This document shows positions 17,493 through 26,506 of a DNA stretch of 64,000 bases, in pieces. The notes beneath the pieces were generated by a model. The model worked only from the letters and a program-made list of their open reading frames with translations. It ran no database searches and had not been told where the DNA came from. A program made the translations under genes and the position numbers. Each line of letters opens with the position of its first letter. Position 1 is the first letter of the stretch. Origin of the DNA: Paraburkholderia sacchari (GTDB lineage: Bacteria > Pseudomonadota > Gammaproteobacteria > Burkholderiales > Burkholderiaceae); contig NZ_JTDB02000006.1 of NCBI RefSeq assembly GCF_000785435.2, positions 278,907-342,906 of the forward strand. Reading direction: 5' to 3'.

Positions 17493-18707
17493 ATGGCCAC
17501 GAGCGTCGAGTCCCCAGGGAGACCTCCATTGCCAGCCAATGCCCTGCATCGTTCGCTAATCTCGCTACTCCACGTCGAGCGACGATTCGATCCGTTTTTT
17601 CGGCCATTTCTCGACGCATTGGCCCAGGAGCCCATTGCCGGCCTGGTGCAGGCTGCAATCAATGCGCAAAGACCCAACGACAATCTCGCGCTGGCGCAGG
17701 AACTCGCGCTGCCGGACGAGAATGCGATCGTCCAGCAGATCATCGAACGCATGAGCGCGTATATGCGCGAGCAATACCAGCCCGGAACGTTCCAGCGAGC
17801 GGGCAACACGAAAACACACGGCGTGCTGCGCGCCGAATTCCAGGTGCATGGCGATATTCCGCCCAACCTGCGTCATGGCATTTTCAGCGCGCCGCGCAGT
17901 TATCCGGCCTGGGTCCGGCTAGCCGGGCCGGGCCCCGACAGCCCACCCGATATCGAGGACGTGGGTGTCCTGAGCATCGGCATCAAGGTGATGCAGGTTC
18001 CCGGCCCGAAGCTCCTTGACGACGAGCGCTTCACTCAGGATTTCACCGGCATCAGCACCCCCACGTTCACCACGCCAAACATCATCGAGAATGCCAAGCT
18101 TCAGGCGGCCGTCCTGCGCCGCACGCCGCTCTTTTACTTCATCAACCCGTTCGATTCCCACCTGCTGGACGGCATCATGCAGGGCCTGTGGGCGCGCACG
18201 CAATCGAGTCCGCTACAAACCGGCTATTGGAGTTGCGTGCCGTACCTGCTGGGCGAAGGCCAGGCAGTTCAATACGCGTTCAAACCCAGGTCCCGGGAAA
18301 TCAGCGCCATTCCAGGCCTACCGGGGCGCCCCAACGATAACTATCTCCGTGAGGCGATGATCCAGACGCTCGCCGAGCGCGCCGTCGATTTCGACGTCTT
18401 CGTGCAGGTGCAAACCGATCCCCACCGCATGCCGATTGAAAACGCGTCGGTGCGCTGGCCCGAGCACCTTTCAACGCCCATACGCATCGCGACAGTGCAT
18501 TTTCCGGCGCAGCAGTTTGCATCGCCAGCCCAACTCGCGTTCGCCGGCCAGTTGTCCATCAACCCGTGGCATAGCCTTGCCGAACATCGGCCACTAGGCA
18601 ATCAGAATCGCGCGCGCCTTGCGATATACAAAACACTCTCGGCTTTGCGTCAATCGATGAACGGCACGCCTCACGTCGAACCGACCGGCGACGAAGTGTT
18701 CGAGTGA
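17493..18707 (+). CDS. Catalase-fold haem protein (catalase-related; possibly allene-oxide-synthase-like)
   Basis: A 404-residue haem protein of the divergent catalase-related group, shorter than true catalases (about 480 or more). The distal side shows Thr108-His109-Gly110 (NTKTHGVLRAEF) where catalases have Val-His. The proximal haem ligand fits Tyr379 in RLAIY, with Arg375 four residues before. In coral allene oxide synthase a Thr at the equivalent place suppresses catalase activity, so fatty-acid hydroperoxide chemistry is possible here. There is no signal peptide and no clear Shine-Dalgarno. Its last 37 bases overlap the end of the convergent DyP gene. It belongs with the oxidative cluster by position. 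Confidence 0.75.
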   Translation: MATSVESPGRPPLPANALHRSLISLLHVERRFDPFFRPFLDALAQEPIAGLVQAAINAQRPNDNLALAQELALPDENAIVQQIIERMSAYMREQYQPGTFQRAGNTKTHGVLRAEFQVHGDIPPNLRHGIFSAPRSYPAWVRLAGPGPDSPPDIEDVGVLSIGIKVMQVPGPKLLDDERFTQDFTGISTPTFTTPNIIENAKLQAAVLRRTPLFYFINPFDSHLLDGIMQGLWARTQSSPLQTGYWSCVPYLLGEGQAVQYAFKPRSREISAIPGLPGRPNDNYLREAMIQTLAERAVDFDVFVQVQTDPHRMPIENASVRWPEHLSTPIRIATVHFPAQQFASPAQLAFAGQLSINPWHSLAEHRPLGNQNRARLAIYKTLSALRQSMNGTPHVEPTGDEVFE

Positions 18708-20209
18708 TCCAGCGTCGCGAGAAAGCGCAACGCGCGAAGGCTCGGCATGAAGAAATACGCACCGCCCACGACCGAAACGAATTGTGGCAATCCCGCGATC
18801 TGGCACGCCGCGCCCTCGGCTTGGGGGAGGCTGAACCGATCCGTTTCGCTACCGTCACTGAGCGGCTGCCGATCGCCAACCAGCGGATCGCGCTCTGCCG
18901 CGAGACCATTGAATTTAGCGCCAGTAATCCATGCGCCTTGAATAAATTCGAACTGACGCGAGATATTGGCGCCAAGACAAATAAAGTGAAGTCCGGTTTC
19001 GACTGTTTCGCCTTTATCGGCAATCGCCGCTTCGGGTAGCAGGCTCTGACCATATTCTCGACCGCGCCGCAGCATGCGATGAAAGCGGCTCGATGCAACC
19101 AGATCGCCGCGCAATGCGGCCGCGTCGAAGCCCAGCGTGGTCAGGAGGCGTGAAAGCAGGCCGACTTTGCCACCGTTGCCGCTGGTGTCCGGTAAATCGC
19201 CGTTGCGAGGATTGGCGCGCCGCACGTGAGCGCCGAATGGGCACCGCATCCCCTCTGGGTCCCCCGCATAGGTGAACGCATTGAGTTGCTCGCGGCCCGC
19301 CTTTGTGCCGGGATCGGGCGACGGCGTTGGTGCGCCTTCGACGAGCGATACGCCCGCCATCGTCCGACCGACCATCGCTTCGGCCATCGCCTTGCGGGCG
19401 GCTGGATCTCCGTTCGCGCGGGTGTCGTGAAATCGCCAAAACCCCTGCACATCCTGGCGCAGTTGCCGCAACACCAGGTACGATCCATTGCGCCCCAGGT
19501 CCCGTTTGCCCGGCGCATCCTCAGCCGGTGCGAGCTGGTCGTGAGGATCATCGGCGGGATCAAGCAAAGGACGCTCGGTGAAACGCCCATATTCGTTTGT
19601 GTACCCGAGCAGGAATTCGCCCAGTTCGATGAGATTCGAGTATTCGGGCTGGGTGTGATCGTGCGAGGGCAACGTCAGTTGCCAATCGAGTTCCGGCTGG
19701 CTGATGCCATCGGCAAAACCGAACGGCTCGAGGCCTTTCATGTCCGTCGTCGGTAAAACGGCTTCCACTGAGAACGCGGTGGTCCATTCCGGCCCGGTCA
19801 CCGTCTGCGTCCACTCGGTCAGCCGTCCTGGCGCCGCGTACAGCAGCACCACCATATGCGGTGCCGTCGACCCGCCCCACTTCCAGTTCTCAGGCGCATT
19901 CGGACCTACGTCGCCGAGCCTTCTGGAGCGGTTCGCATCCGCACTCATGCCGCCGATGAATTCGGAAGAGAACTCTTCGATCAACGACTGCGGAACACCA
20001 AGCGCGCGCAGACCGTCGCTTGTCAGCGCGACTTGCAGAACCTCGCGAACCGACTTCGCGGCAAGCGCCGCACTCGTCACCGGCGCGCTCGACAGCCAGC
20101 GTCTGGCGGCCTGTGCATCTGCGATGCGCAGCACGTAAAAGCAGGCTTCGGTCAGGCGCGCATAGGCATGCCGCACGAGGCCTTGAATATCGTCCAGTTC
20201 GACTGCCAC
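18671..20209 (-). CDS. DyP-type haem peroxidase
   Basis: A 512-residue dye-decolourising peroxidase. It carries the family hallmark GxxDG (GFADGISQP, Asp167), the proximal haem ligand His328 in GAHVRRANPR and a distal Arg region RMLRRGREYG. The length and insertions resemble the larger, fungal-like DyP subgroup rather than the short encapsulin-associated or Tat-exported EfeB types. No signal peptide is visible, so it is probably cytoplasmic. The start is GTG with GGGAG upstream. It is the last gene of the seven-gene operon and overlaps the catalase-like gene tail to tail. Likely reaction: H2O2- or organic-peroxide-dependent oxidation; substrate unknown. Confidence 0.88.
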   Translation of the reverse strand: MAVELDDIQGLVRHAYARLTEACFYVLRIADAQAARRWLSSAPVTSAALAAKSVREVLQVALTSDGLRALGVPQSLIEEFSSEFIGGMSADANRSRRLGDVGPNAPENWKWGGSTAPHMVVLLYAAPGRLTEWTQTVTGPEWTTAFSVEAVLPTTDMKGLEPFGFADGISQPELDWQLTLPSHDHTQPEYSNLIELGEFLLGYTNEYGRFTERPLLDPADDPHDQLAPAEDAPGKRDLGRNGSYLVLRQLRQDVQGFWRFHDTRANGDPAARKAMAEAMVGRTMAGVSLVEGAPTPSPDPGTKAGREQLNAFTYAGDPEGMRCPFGAHVRRANPRNGDLPDTSGNGGKVGLLSRLLTTLGFDAAALRGDLVASSRFHRMLRRGREYGQSLLPEAAIADKGETVETGLHFICLGANISRQFEFIQGAWITGAKFNGLAAERDPLVGDRQPLSDGSETDRFSLPQAEGAACQIAGLPQFVSVVGGAYFFMPSLRALRFLATLDHSNTSSPVGST

Positions 20210-20240
20210 GGCACGTCTCCCTTATCGACTTTCAGGACTT

Positions 20241-21542
20241 TCAGAGTAGCTTCAGCCATTCCCGCACCTGCTCATCCGTAGCGCTTGACGCTTCAAGGCC
20301 CTCGCGGATGCGCGTGTTGGTGGCGAGATCGAACGCAGTCAGCCCCGGATAGGCCTTGTACCAGACTTCCGTAGGCAATTCGTGCCGCCGCAGATAGTTC
20401 TTGAAATGCTGCTCGTTGCGCGCGCCCTCGACGACGAGCCAACTCGTGCGCGGATAGCCCACCCCATTGCTGAATACCAGATTCAAGCCCCACGCCACCT
20501 TGTTGATGAAATCGTCCATGTAGCTGTCGAGGCTTCCGTCGTAGTTGCTCGCGAACATCAACCGCTGCTTGTCGTCGAGCAACACCCAGCGCGCGAAATG
20601 TATGGTCTGCACACGGGTTAAATGGCCGCGGTTGTAGATATGGCGGCACGAGTAATCGAGAAGCAACAGCAGGACGATCACCGCATAGCGCCTGAAACGC
20701 CCCGGCTTCACGCTGCCGAGCGCCGTGAATTGATTGGTGACGTCATAGTCTTCCAGCACTCTCAGTTTCGCGAGTTGCGCCTCCGGGGGCCGGTAAACGA
20801 CCTCCGGGTCGGTTGTTTCGAGGCGGCGCAGTTTCCACGCGAGAAATGGCAACGCTACGATCATCAGCGGCAGCGCGGCGAGCAGCACCAACGGCACCCA
20901 CACGGCGTGAAGCCATTCGCGAACCTGCCAACCCAGCGGTGTCGGTTCGGGGTCAGTCAGGCTGAGGCGCCCGGCGCTTCGTTCCGCTTCGACCAGGTCG
21001 CGCAGATGCTTGCGGATGGACTGCGGATCACCGTTCGCACGTCCGCCGGCACCGCGCGGAACGTTCGCGGACAAAAAATGCCGCAACGCGCGCTCCTCCA
21101 CGATCTGCCGGACCGGACGGCCGATCCAGTTGACGTAGGCCGCTGCAGCCGGCTTATCGTGTTCGAGCATCCACGCGGCAAGTTTGCTGCCGGAATCAAA
21201 CCCTTCGCAATGCGAAAAGATCGAGCGCAGCCCCTCGCCGGCCCGGCGCACCAGATCGTCGATGAAAGCCTGCTTCGAACCATCGCAATCCCCAAGGAAC
21301 GCCAGATACACTGGAAAATCTGCAGGCTTGACACCGTACAGCGCAATATCGCCGGCCGTCACGTCTTCCAGAATCACGAAGCGCGCGAAATGCAGACGAT
21401 CGAATCTCCCGAATGGAACCAGCGCGTTGTCCGGATTGACACTGCCTGGGCAGTGGTTCATTGTCGCGAGAAGCGTTCTCAACGCCGCCACCTTGCCAGG
21501 CAGCAAAGGTGCGACCACCATAAAGCTCGATTGCGGGGTCAC
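20241..21542 (-). CDS. Unknown protein with an internally duplicated domain and membrane helices
   Basis: A 433-residue protein of unknown function. Two similar segments are visible: residues about 47-115 (FDRLHFARFVILED ... GDCDGS ... IFSHCEGF) and about 311-364 (IHFARWVLLDD ... NYDGS ... VFSNGVGY). Between them are two hydrophobic helices (about 212-236 and 286-297), so the repeats could sit on the same side of a membrane. The repeat pattern resembles small alpha/beta domains found with haem peroxidases, but I cannot name the family. The start is GTG after AAAGGACGG. It lies 31 bases upstream of DyP and 13 bases downstream of the next unknown gene, within the operon. Confidence 0.75.
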   Translation of the reverse strand: MTPQSSFMVVAPLLPGKVAALRTLLATMNHCPGSVNPDNALVPFGRFDRLHFARFVILEDVTAGDIALYGVKPADFPVYLAFLGDCDGSKQAFIDDLVRRAGEGLRSIFSHCEGFDSGSKLAAWMLEHDKPAAAAYVNWIGRPVRQIVEERALRHFLSANVPRGAGGRANGDPQSIRKHLRDLVEAERSAGRLSLTDPEPTPLGWQVREWLHAVWVPLVLLAALPLMIVALPFLAWKLRRLETTDPEVVYRPPEAQLAKLRVLEDYDVTNQFTALGSVKPGRFRRYAVIVLLLLLDYSCRHIYNRGHLTRVQTIHFARWVLLDDKQRLMFASNYDGSLDSYMDDFINKVAWGLNLVFSNGVGYPRTSWLVVEGARNEQHFKNYLRRHELPTEVWYKAYPGLTAFDLATNTRIREGLEASSATDEQVREWLKLL

Positions 21543-21555
21543 GGCGAACCGTCCT

Positions 21556-21987
21556 TTAAAACTCGAGACTAAAGCAGATCAAGCGGCTTTTGTCCCAGTA
21601 CACCAACCCAAGGTACACGTTCGGCGCAATCAGGCGAATTTCGTCGCGTATCCAGTGAGCGACGATCGATGTCTTGCTATAGTCCAAAACGATGCATTCG
21701 TTGCCGTCGAACCAGCTTTCGCCCTTATAAACAGTGGCCTGGATGGCATCGATCCCGAATGGGGAGATTTTGTTTTTCAGGACCCCATTCTGCGAATCAA
21801 ACACCTTTCCTTGCCACGCGAAAACCTTCACCAGGTTGGCCGCCGCGTCGCTGATCATGGTTCCTGGAGCAACAATCGCCGTTCCTCTGGCTTCTCCATT
21901 GGGAATATCGCCAGCCGGGCTGTTGCGGAACAAATCATCCAGTTCGGCCTGGCTCATGGACAGTAGCTTGCTGGTGTCGTACGCCAT
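21556..21987 (-). CDS. Small unknown protein of the oxidative operon
   Basis: A 143-residue soluble protein with no family I can name. The N-terminal 30 residues are helical and acidic. The rest is rich in predicted beta strands and aromatic residues (for example LGLVYWDKSRLICFSL), suggesting a beta-barrel or lipocalin-like ligand-binding fold; this is a guess from the residue pattern. It has an excellent GGAGGTGG before its ATG and short gaps to both neighbours (13 and 17 bases), so it is translated as part of the operon and is surely real. Confidence 0.7.
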   Translation of the reverse strand: MAYDTSKLLSMSQAELDDLFRNSPAGDIPNGEARGTAIVAPGTMISDAAANLVKVFAWQGKVFDSQNGVLKNKISPFGIDAIQATVYKGESWFDGNECIVLDYSKTSIVAHWIRDEIRLIAPNVYLGLVYWDKSRLICFSLEF

Positions 21988-22004
21988 CTTCCACCTCCGG
22001 TAAG

Positions 22005-23852
22005 TTACGTCTGGCTCGTTGCGTTTTTCAGGATCATGTCCGCCGCTTTTTCTGCAACCATGTAGATCGCGCTGGCCGGAAAGAAGCCCGGAATCTTCGG
22101 AAACACCGACGCGTCCACCACACGCAAGCGACGTACGCCGTGAACGGAAAGCGTGCTGTCGAGCACGCCTCCAGCCGATGGATCACCGATCGCGCAGGTG
22201 CACGACGCATGATGGCCCCATGCGTTGTCGCGCACGTAACCGGCAATCGCCGCTTCGTCCTGCACACCAGGACCTGGCAACTCCTCTTGTGCGATCAAGC
22301 CGCGCTCTGCAAGCGGCGCTGCCAATCCGCGCACGAATTTGACGGCCTCGACGACCGAACGCATATCGTCCCCGGAAGCATCGCTGCCTTCTTCGAAATA
22401 GTGAAAATCGACAAGTGGCATATCGAGCGGATTCGCGGAGCGCAGCCGCACCGTTCCCGCATTGTTGCGGGTGTGCGCCTTGAGGATGGTCCACGACAGG
22501 AAATCGTTGTGCTGCGCAAACCCCGATGAAAATCCCGGGTAATAGCCGATGAAACGCTCGACCAGCGCCATGCAGAAAATGTCCGGGGGCAACGAACGCG
22601 CCTTTGCGGAGCGCGCAATGGCAACCGCCGCGCCGTTGGTGATGTAAACGCCCTCACGCAGATCGGACCACGCGCGATAGGCCGGGTCGTTGGTCGTGAA
22701 CTCCGCGCCCTTGAGCACTTCCCATGGTTGCGCCATGCGGCTGATCACCGCAATTTCATAGCGGTCCTGAAGATTGCTTCCCACCCCTTCGAGATCGACC
22801 CGAACGGGAATGCCATGCGCCTTAAGATGCTCCGCTGGACCGATGCCCGACAGCATCAATAGCTGCGGCGTATTGAATGCGCCGCCCGCCAGAATCACCT
22901 CGCGACGCGCACGCACTTCGCAGCGCGCACCCGGCGCGGCACTACATTCAGGATGCGCTTTATACAGACGTGCGCCCTTCAGATACTCCACGCCAACCGC
23001 AGCGCCGTTCTCGTCGAACAACACCCGCGTGGCGAGCGAATCGAGCGAGATTTTCAGGCGGGACGGAAATCGCTCCGCCACGTCCAGCACGCGCTCGCGC
23101 ACGCCATGCCGTGCATGGTCGCGCGTGCTGAGCGGCGTATAGCACACACCCCGAAAACAGCGTCTGCCCCACAGTCGCGAATTCGGATCGCCCTGCCAGC
23201 GAACCAGGCCGAGCAGCGCATGCAAACGCCTTGGGATACTGCGCGCGGTGAGTTCCATCGCGCCGAAAACGACTCGCATCAGGTGGTCGTCGGCCAGCGC
23301 CTTCTTTGGCGTTGCATGCTCGGTGGTCAGCCAGCCGTCAAAACCATGCGCGGTCGGGTTGATGCCGAACCGGCGCGCGAGCGCCCAAAGTGGACGGTGG
23401 CGGCATTGCTCGAGCTTCTTGCCATACCGGCGCATGGCCGAGGCTCGCCAGGACCGGTCGCCGGTCAATTGCGCTATGCCGTCCCAGTCCGAGTCATGCG
23501 GATACACGAAAATCATCGCGTTGTGCGCAGTGCACCCGCCCACCGTTGCGGCACGCGGGTACAGCACGCCTTCGGGTGTACATTTCGGATCGCGCTGCTG
23601 CTGAGCGTCGGACGCATAGTGGCGCACGAAGAAGTTCCAGCTCATCGCCGGATTCTCCGAAGCGCACGCATGGAATGCCGGCACGTGATAATCCGCGGGC
23701 ATCCGATCCGCCCCGCTCGCTGGCGCATCGCCTCCGGCCTCGATCAGCAACACCCGCATGCCCGCCTCCGCAAGCCGCGCGGCGAGCGTGCCGCCCCCCG
23801 CGCCGGAACCCACAATCACGTAATCCCATACCTCATCGTCTGGAGTGGACAT
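22005..23852 (-). CDS. GMC-family FAD oxidoreductase
   Basis: A 615-residue glucose-methanol-choline oxidoreductase. It has the FAD-binding GSGAGGGTLAARLAEAG at the N terminus, the GMC signature GGAFNTPQLLMLSGIGP in the middle and the active-site HHASCTCAIG near the C terminus. The family oxidises alcohols to aldehydes or ketones, passing electrons to oxygen, quinones or cytochromes; the companion cytochrome c could be an acceptor. No signal peptide is visible, and FAD enzymes of this type can be cytoplasmic. The ribosome site is weak. It lies 27 bases after the cytochrome gene and 17 bases before the small unknown gene. Confidence 0.88.
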   Translation of the reverse strand: MSTPDDEVWDYVIVGSGAGGGTLAARLAEAGMRVLLIEAGGDAPASGADRMPADYHVPAFHACASENPAMSWNFFVRHYASDAQQQRDPKCTPEGVLYPRAATVGGCTAHNAMIFVYPHDSDWDGIAQLTGDRSWRASAMRRYGKKLEQCRHRPLWALARRFGINPTAHGFDGWLTTEHATPKKALADDHLMRVVFGAMELTARSIPRRLHALLGLVRWQGDPNSRLWGRRCFRGVCYTPLSTRDHARHGVRERVLDVAERFPSRLKISLDSLATRVLFDENGAAVGVEYLKGARLYKAHPECSAAPGARCEVRARREVILAGGAFNTPQLLMLSGIGPAEHLKAHGIPVRVDLEGVGSNLQDRYEIAVISRMAQPWEVLKGAEFTTNDPAYRAWSDLREGVYITNGAAVAIARSAKARSLPPDIFCMALVERFIGYYPGFSSGFAQHNDFLSWTILKAHTRNNAGTVRLRSANPLDMPLVDFHYFEEGSDASGDDMRSVVEAVKFVRGLAAPLAERGLIAQEELPGPGVQDEAAIAGYVRDNAWGHHASCTCAIGDPSAGGVLDSTLSVHGVRRLRVVDASVFPKIPGFFPASAIYMVAEKAADMILKNATSQT

Positions 23853-23879
23853 AGCCTGTGGACCGTCGAGGTCTCTTGC

Positions 23880-26414
23880 TCAAAACGTTTTCAGGAATGC
23901 GATCAATGCTCGCTTGTCGTCATCGCTCAGGACCGGCTCTTTGCCGAAAGAGCGCTCGTCGACAGTCAGCCCGTTCTGGTCGTTGAACTCTGCAGTGCCG
24001 AAGTAGTGACCGCGATTCACGATGAAATCAGGACACTTGCTGAGCGCAAGCATCGGCTTCTCAAGGCCCGCGTACTTCTTGAGCAATTCCTCGTCGGTCG
24101 CGTTGTCCGGCATCGTCAGCAAACTCTTGCCGAGCTTGAATGCCATGTTCGTCAGTTGTCCGATATGCTGACCTACGACCAACGGATCGCTGCTTTCAGG
24201 CAACGGCCGGATGTTGGCCAGCAAATTGATCGGAACTTGTGCCGGAACCGGCCCAAGCGCGAGATCGCCAGTCTTCTGATCGAACAGTTTCGGGTCGATC
24301 CTTTGCAATGTGGACTGCAGCGACGCTGGCAGATAGCCCTTCGGTATCGTGATCTGGCTGCGCACCGTCGTCCGGTCGATGAGGCCCGGCACTTGGTCGC
24401 CCAGCACCGCATCGTGCTGCCGCTTTTCGGGCCACAGCATTTGTTCGATCGATGCGTTGAACACCTTCATGCGGCTCGCAACCGACGGATCGCTATCGAA
24501 CTTCTCCAGCCCGACCGAGTTGTTGAGCAGGAACGGCGCGGTCGACCAGATGCTGATCAGCGAGGGAACCCGCGTATAGCCCCGGCCTCCGGCAGGCATG
24601 TGGTATTGCCACGGATTGCCGGAGAATGGATCGTTGAGCGTGACCGACCCGACCGAAGGCAGCGTCTTGTACGACTCCGATGAGAAGTTGTCCCAGATAT
24701 TTCCACGAATTGCGTTGGTCGCAAGCGGACTGCAGATGTTGGTCCGCAATAACGTCACCGGAATTCGGGCGTCGCTCGACAGATAGTTTCCGTCGAGGAA
24801 GTCCGGCGCATTGACGACCTTGCGCATTTGCGTCTTGTATTCGTCCGTTTGCGTCCATTTCCAATAGCGTTTGAAGCACGCCATATAGGTTGGCCCGTTA
24901 CAGTCGTGCAAATTGAGGCTGGCCGGCACCGGCGGCCCCTTGCTCGAATGGCAGCGCGCGCAGGTATCCGCGAACACGTTCTTGCCGCGCTGGAGCAGCG
25001 CCGCCCCATCGGTGGCGGATGCATCCGTGAGGTATTGCTTTCCTCCCGGCGCATCGGTCAAATGGTCGGGCTGCGACGCCGCAATCAGATACAGCGCCAT
25101 ATTGACCGTGCCCGCTTCCGTCACTTGCCAGTAGGTCGAATTCTTTCGCGCCACGGCAATCTGAATGGGCGAGATTGGCTTACCGCCAAAAACCGGGTTG
25201 AAATGCAGCAGCCATTCTTCGCTGAACAAGCCGATGTTCAGATACACGCGATTGAGCGCGCCCAGCACGCCTACCGAATCCGCGCCATCCTTGAGAACGC
25301 GCGGAGTCCACACGGTGTTGGGCGCATTAAAGAATTTTGTAAGCGGTCCGTCCGAAACAAAATCATTGAGTTGTTTGTTATCGAGTTCCCCGCCCGCGAG
25401 TTTTTCCTTCCCGATCTTTAGCGCCATTCCCAAGCGGGCATGAAGATCGTAAAGCGCATTCATCGTCCGGGGGTTGTTGATGTTGTCCGTCGACACGAGC
25501 GACGTATCCATCGTTCCGGGCCGCCACGTGTGTGTGAGCTGATACATGAAGTTCTGCTGCCCTTCAGGTTTTGCGGCGTTATGGATGAATAGCCGGTCCA
25601 CCCACATGTACTGCGCCCCGACCGTGCCGCTCAGATCGGCCCATTGCGGATGCTCGGGATCGGCGCTCGGATGAATCGGGCTCGGGCCAATATGGCAAAA
25701 CGCGCAAGTCATCCCCACACGGTAAGGACGAACGAGATTGGGATTGTTGTAATACGAGGGATCCTCATAGTAGCGGCGCGCGTCCCACGCCTTTTCGGCC
25801 TTCTCGTCGAAATCCGGGTTGGGAAACAGACGCAGGCCGACAATTCCCGTTGCATATCCATAGAAGGAGCCAACCGGCAGTGTTTTGCCGTCGCTAAACG
25901 TCGTGCCCCGCGCACCGGTCTTCACGCCCGGATATTTATCTTCATTCTCGAACGGGTCCTTCGGACACTTGTCGCCAACGGTACGTTGATCGAGCCATAA
26001 GCCAAAGCGCTGCGGATCGGGGGCCGTCGCCTTTTCGAAGCAAGGCTCGTTGATTACCCCCAGATAGCGCCAGCGGTCGTCCCGCGAATGCCCCTGGCCC
26101 GGCCAGGAACTGATCGACTTGATGATGTCGAACGCGCCGAATGTGTCTTTCGTCATTCTGTCCCAGAACCGGTCGTTACCCCCGCTCCAGACGAGCCACA
26201 TATTGCGCCCTCTGACTTCTTCCGGACTCAGGGCGATACCCCGGTCCATCTCCTTGAAGTAGTCCTCGTCCGCTTGAGGAAACGACGCCGCATTGCGGCC
26301 CGCCTGTCTGGCTTCGTCCTGCACTTGACCGGATTGGGGCGCCGCACTCGCGCCCATGCTGAGTATCCCGAGGAGGACAAGTATCCATACATGTAATTGT
26401 CTTTGCCGATTCAC
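23880..26414 (-). CDS. Periplasmic dihaem cytochrome c, RoxA-like
   Basis: An 844-residue secreted c-type cytochrome. The signal peptide spans about residues 1-25 (WILVLLGILSMGASAA). Two covalent haem sites are clear: CAFCH at 237-241 and CARCH at 485-489. The wide spacing and the later SIWSTAPFLLNNSVG motif are typical of the RoxA/MauG-related group, which includes rubber oxygenases that cleave C=C bonds of polyisoprene with oxygen. The start is the GTG at 26414, preceded by AGGAGGCGACC; the ATG at 26495 would put a non-secretory extension first. It is the third gene of the operon. An electron-transfer or peroxidase role is the main alternative. Confidence 0.85.
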   Translation of the reverse strand: MNRQRQLHVWILVLLGILSMGASAAPQSGQVQDEARQAGRNAASFPQADEDYFKEMDRGIALSPEEVRGRNMWLVWSGGNDRFWDRMTKDTFGAFDIIKSISSWPGQGHSRDDRWRYLGVINEPCFEKATAPDPQRFGLWLDQRTVGDKCPKDPFENEDKYPGVKTGARGTTFSDGKTLPVGSFYGYATGIVGLRLFPNPDFDEKAEKAWDARRYYEDPSYYNNPNLVRPYRVGMTCAFCHIGPSPIHPSADPEHPQWADLSGTVGAQYMWVDRLFIHNAAKPEGQQNFMYQLTHTWRPGTMDTSLVSTDNINNPRTMNALYDLHARLGMALKIGKEKLAGGELDNKQLNDFVSDGPLTKFFNAPNTVWTPRVLKDGADSVGVLGALNRVYLNIGLFSEEWLLHFNPVFGGKPISPIQIAVARKNSTYWQVTEAGTVNMALYLIAASQPDHLTDAPGGKQYLTDASATDGAALLQRGKNVFADTCARCHSSKGPPVPASLNLHDCNGPTYMACFKRYWKWTQTDEYKTQMRKVVNAPDFLDGNYLSSDARIPVTLLRTNICSPLATNAIRGNIWDNFSSESYKTLPSVGSVTLNDPFSGNPWQYHMPAGGRGYTRVPSLISIWSTAPFLLNNSVGLEKFDSDPSVASRMKVFNASIEQMLWPEKRQHDAVLGDQVPGLIDRTTVRSQITIPKGYLPASLQSTLQRIDPKLFDQKTGDLALGPVPAQVPINLLANIRPLPESSDPLVVGQHIGQLTNMAFKLGKSLLTMPDNATDEELLKKYAGLEKPMLALSKCPDFIVNRGHYFGTAEFNDQNGLTVDERSFGKEPVLSDDDKRALIAFLKTF

Positions 26415-26506
26415 GGTCGCCTCCTGTTTTGATGTTCTCGCCGGAATACACATTCGTGCGCCATCGCAAGCCGCCATTACGCGCCATAACGGCATGTATA
26501 GGAACC

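Noticed and set aside
22953..24683. Plus-strand 576-codon frame over the GMC and cytochrome genes
   Set aside because: It spans the junction of two confident minus-strand genes and has no recognisable domain.
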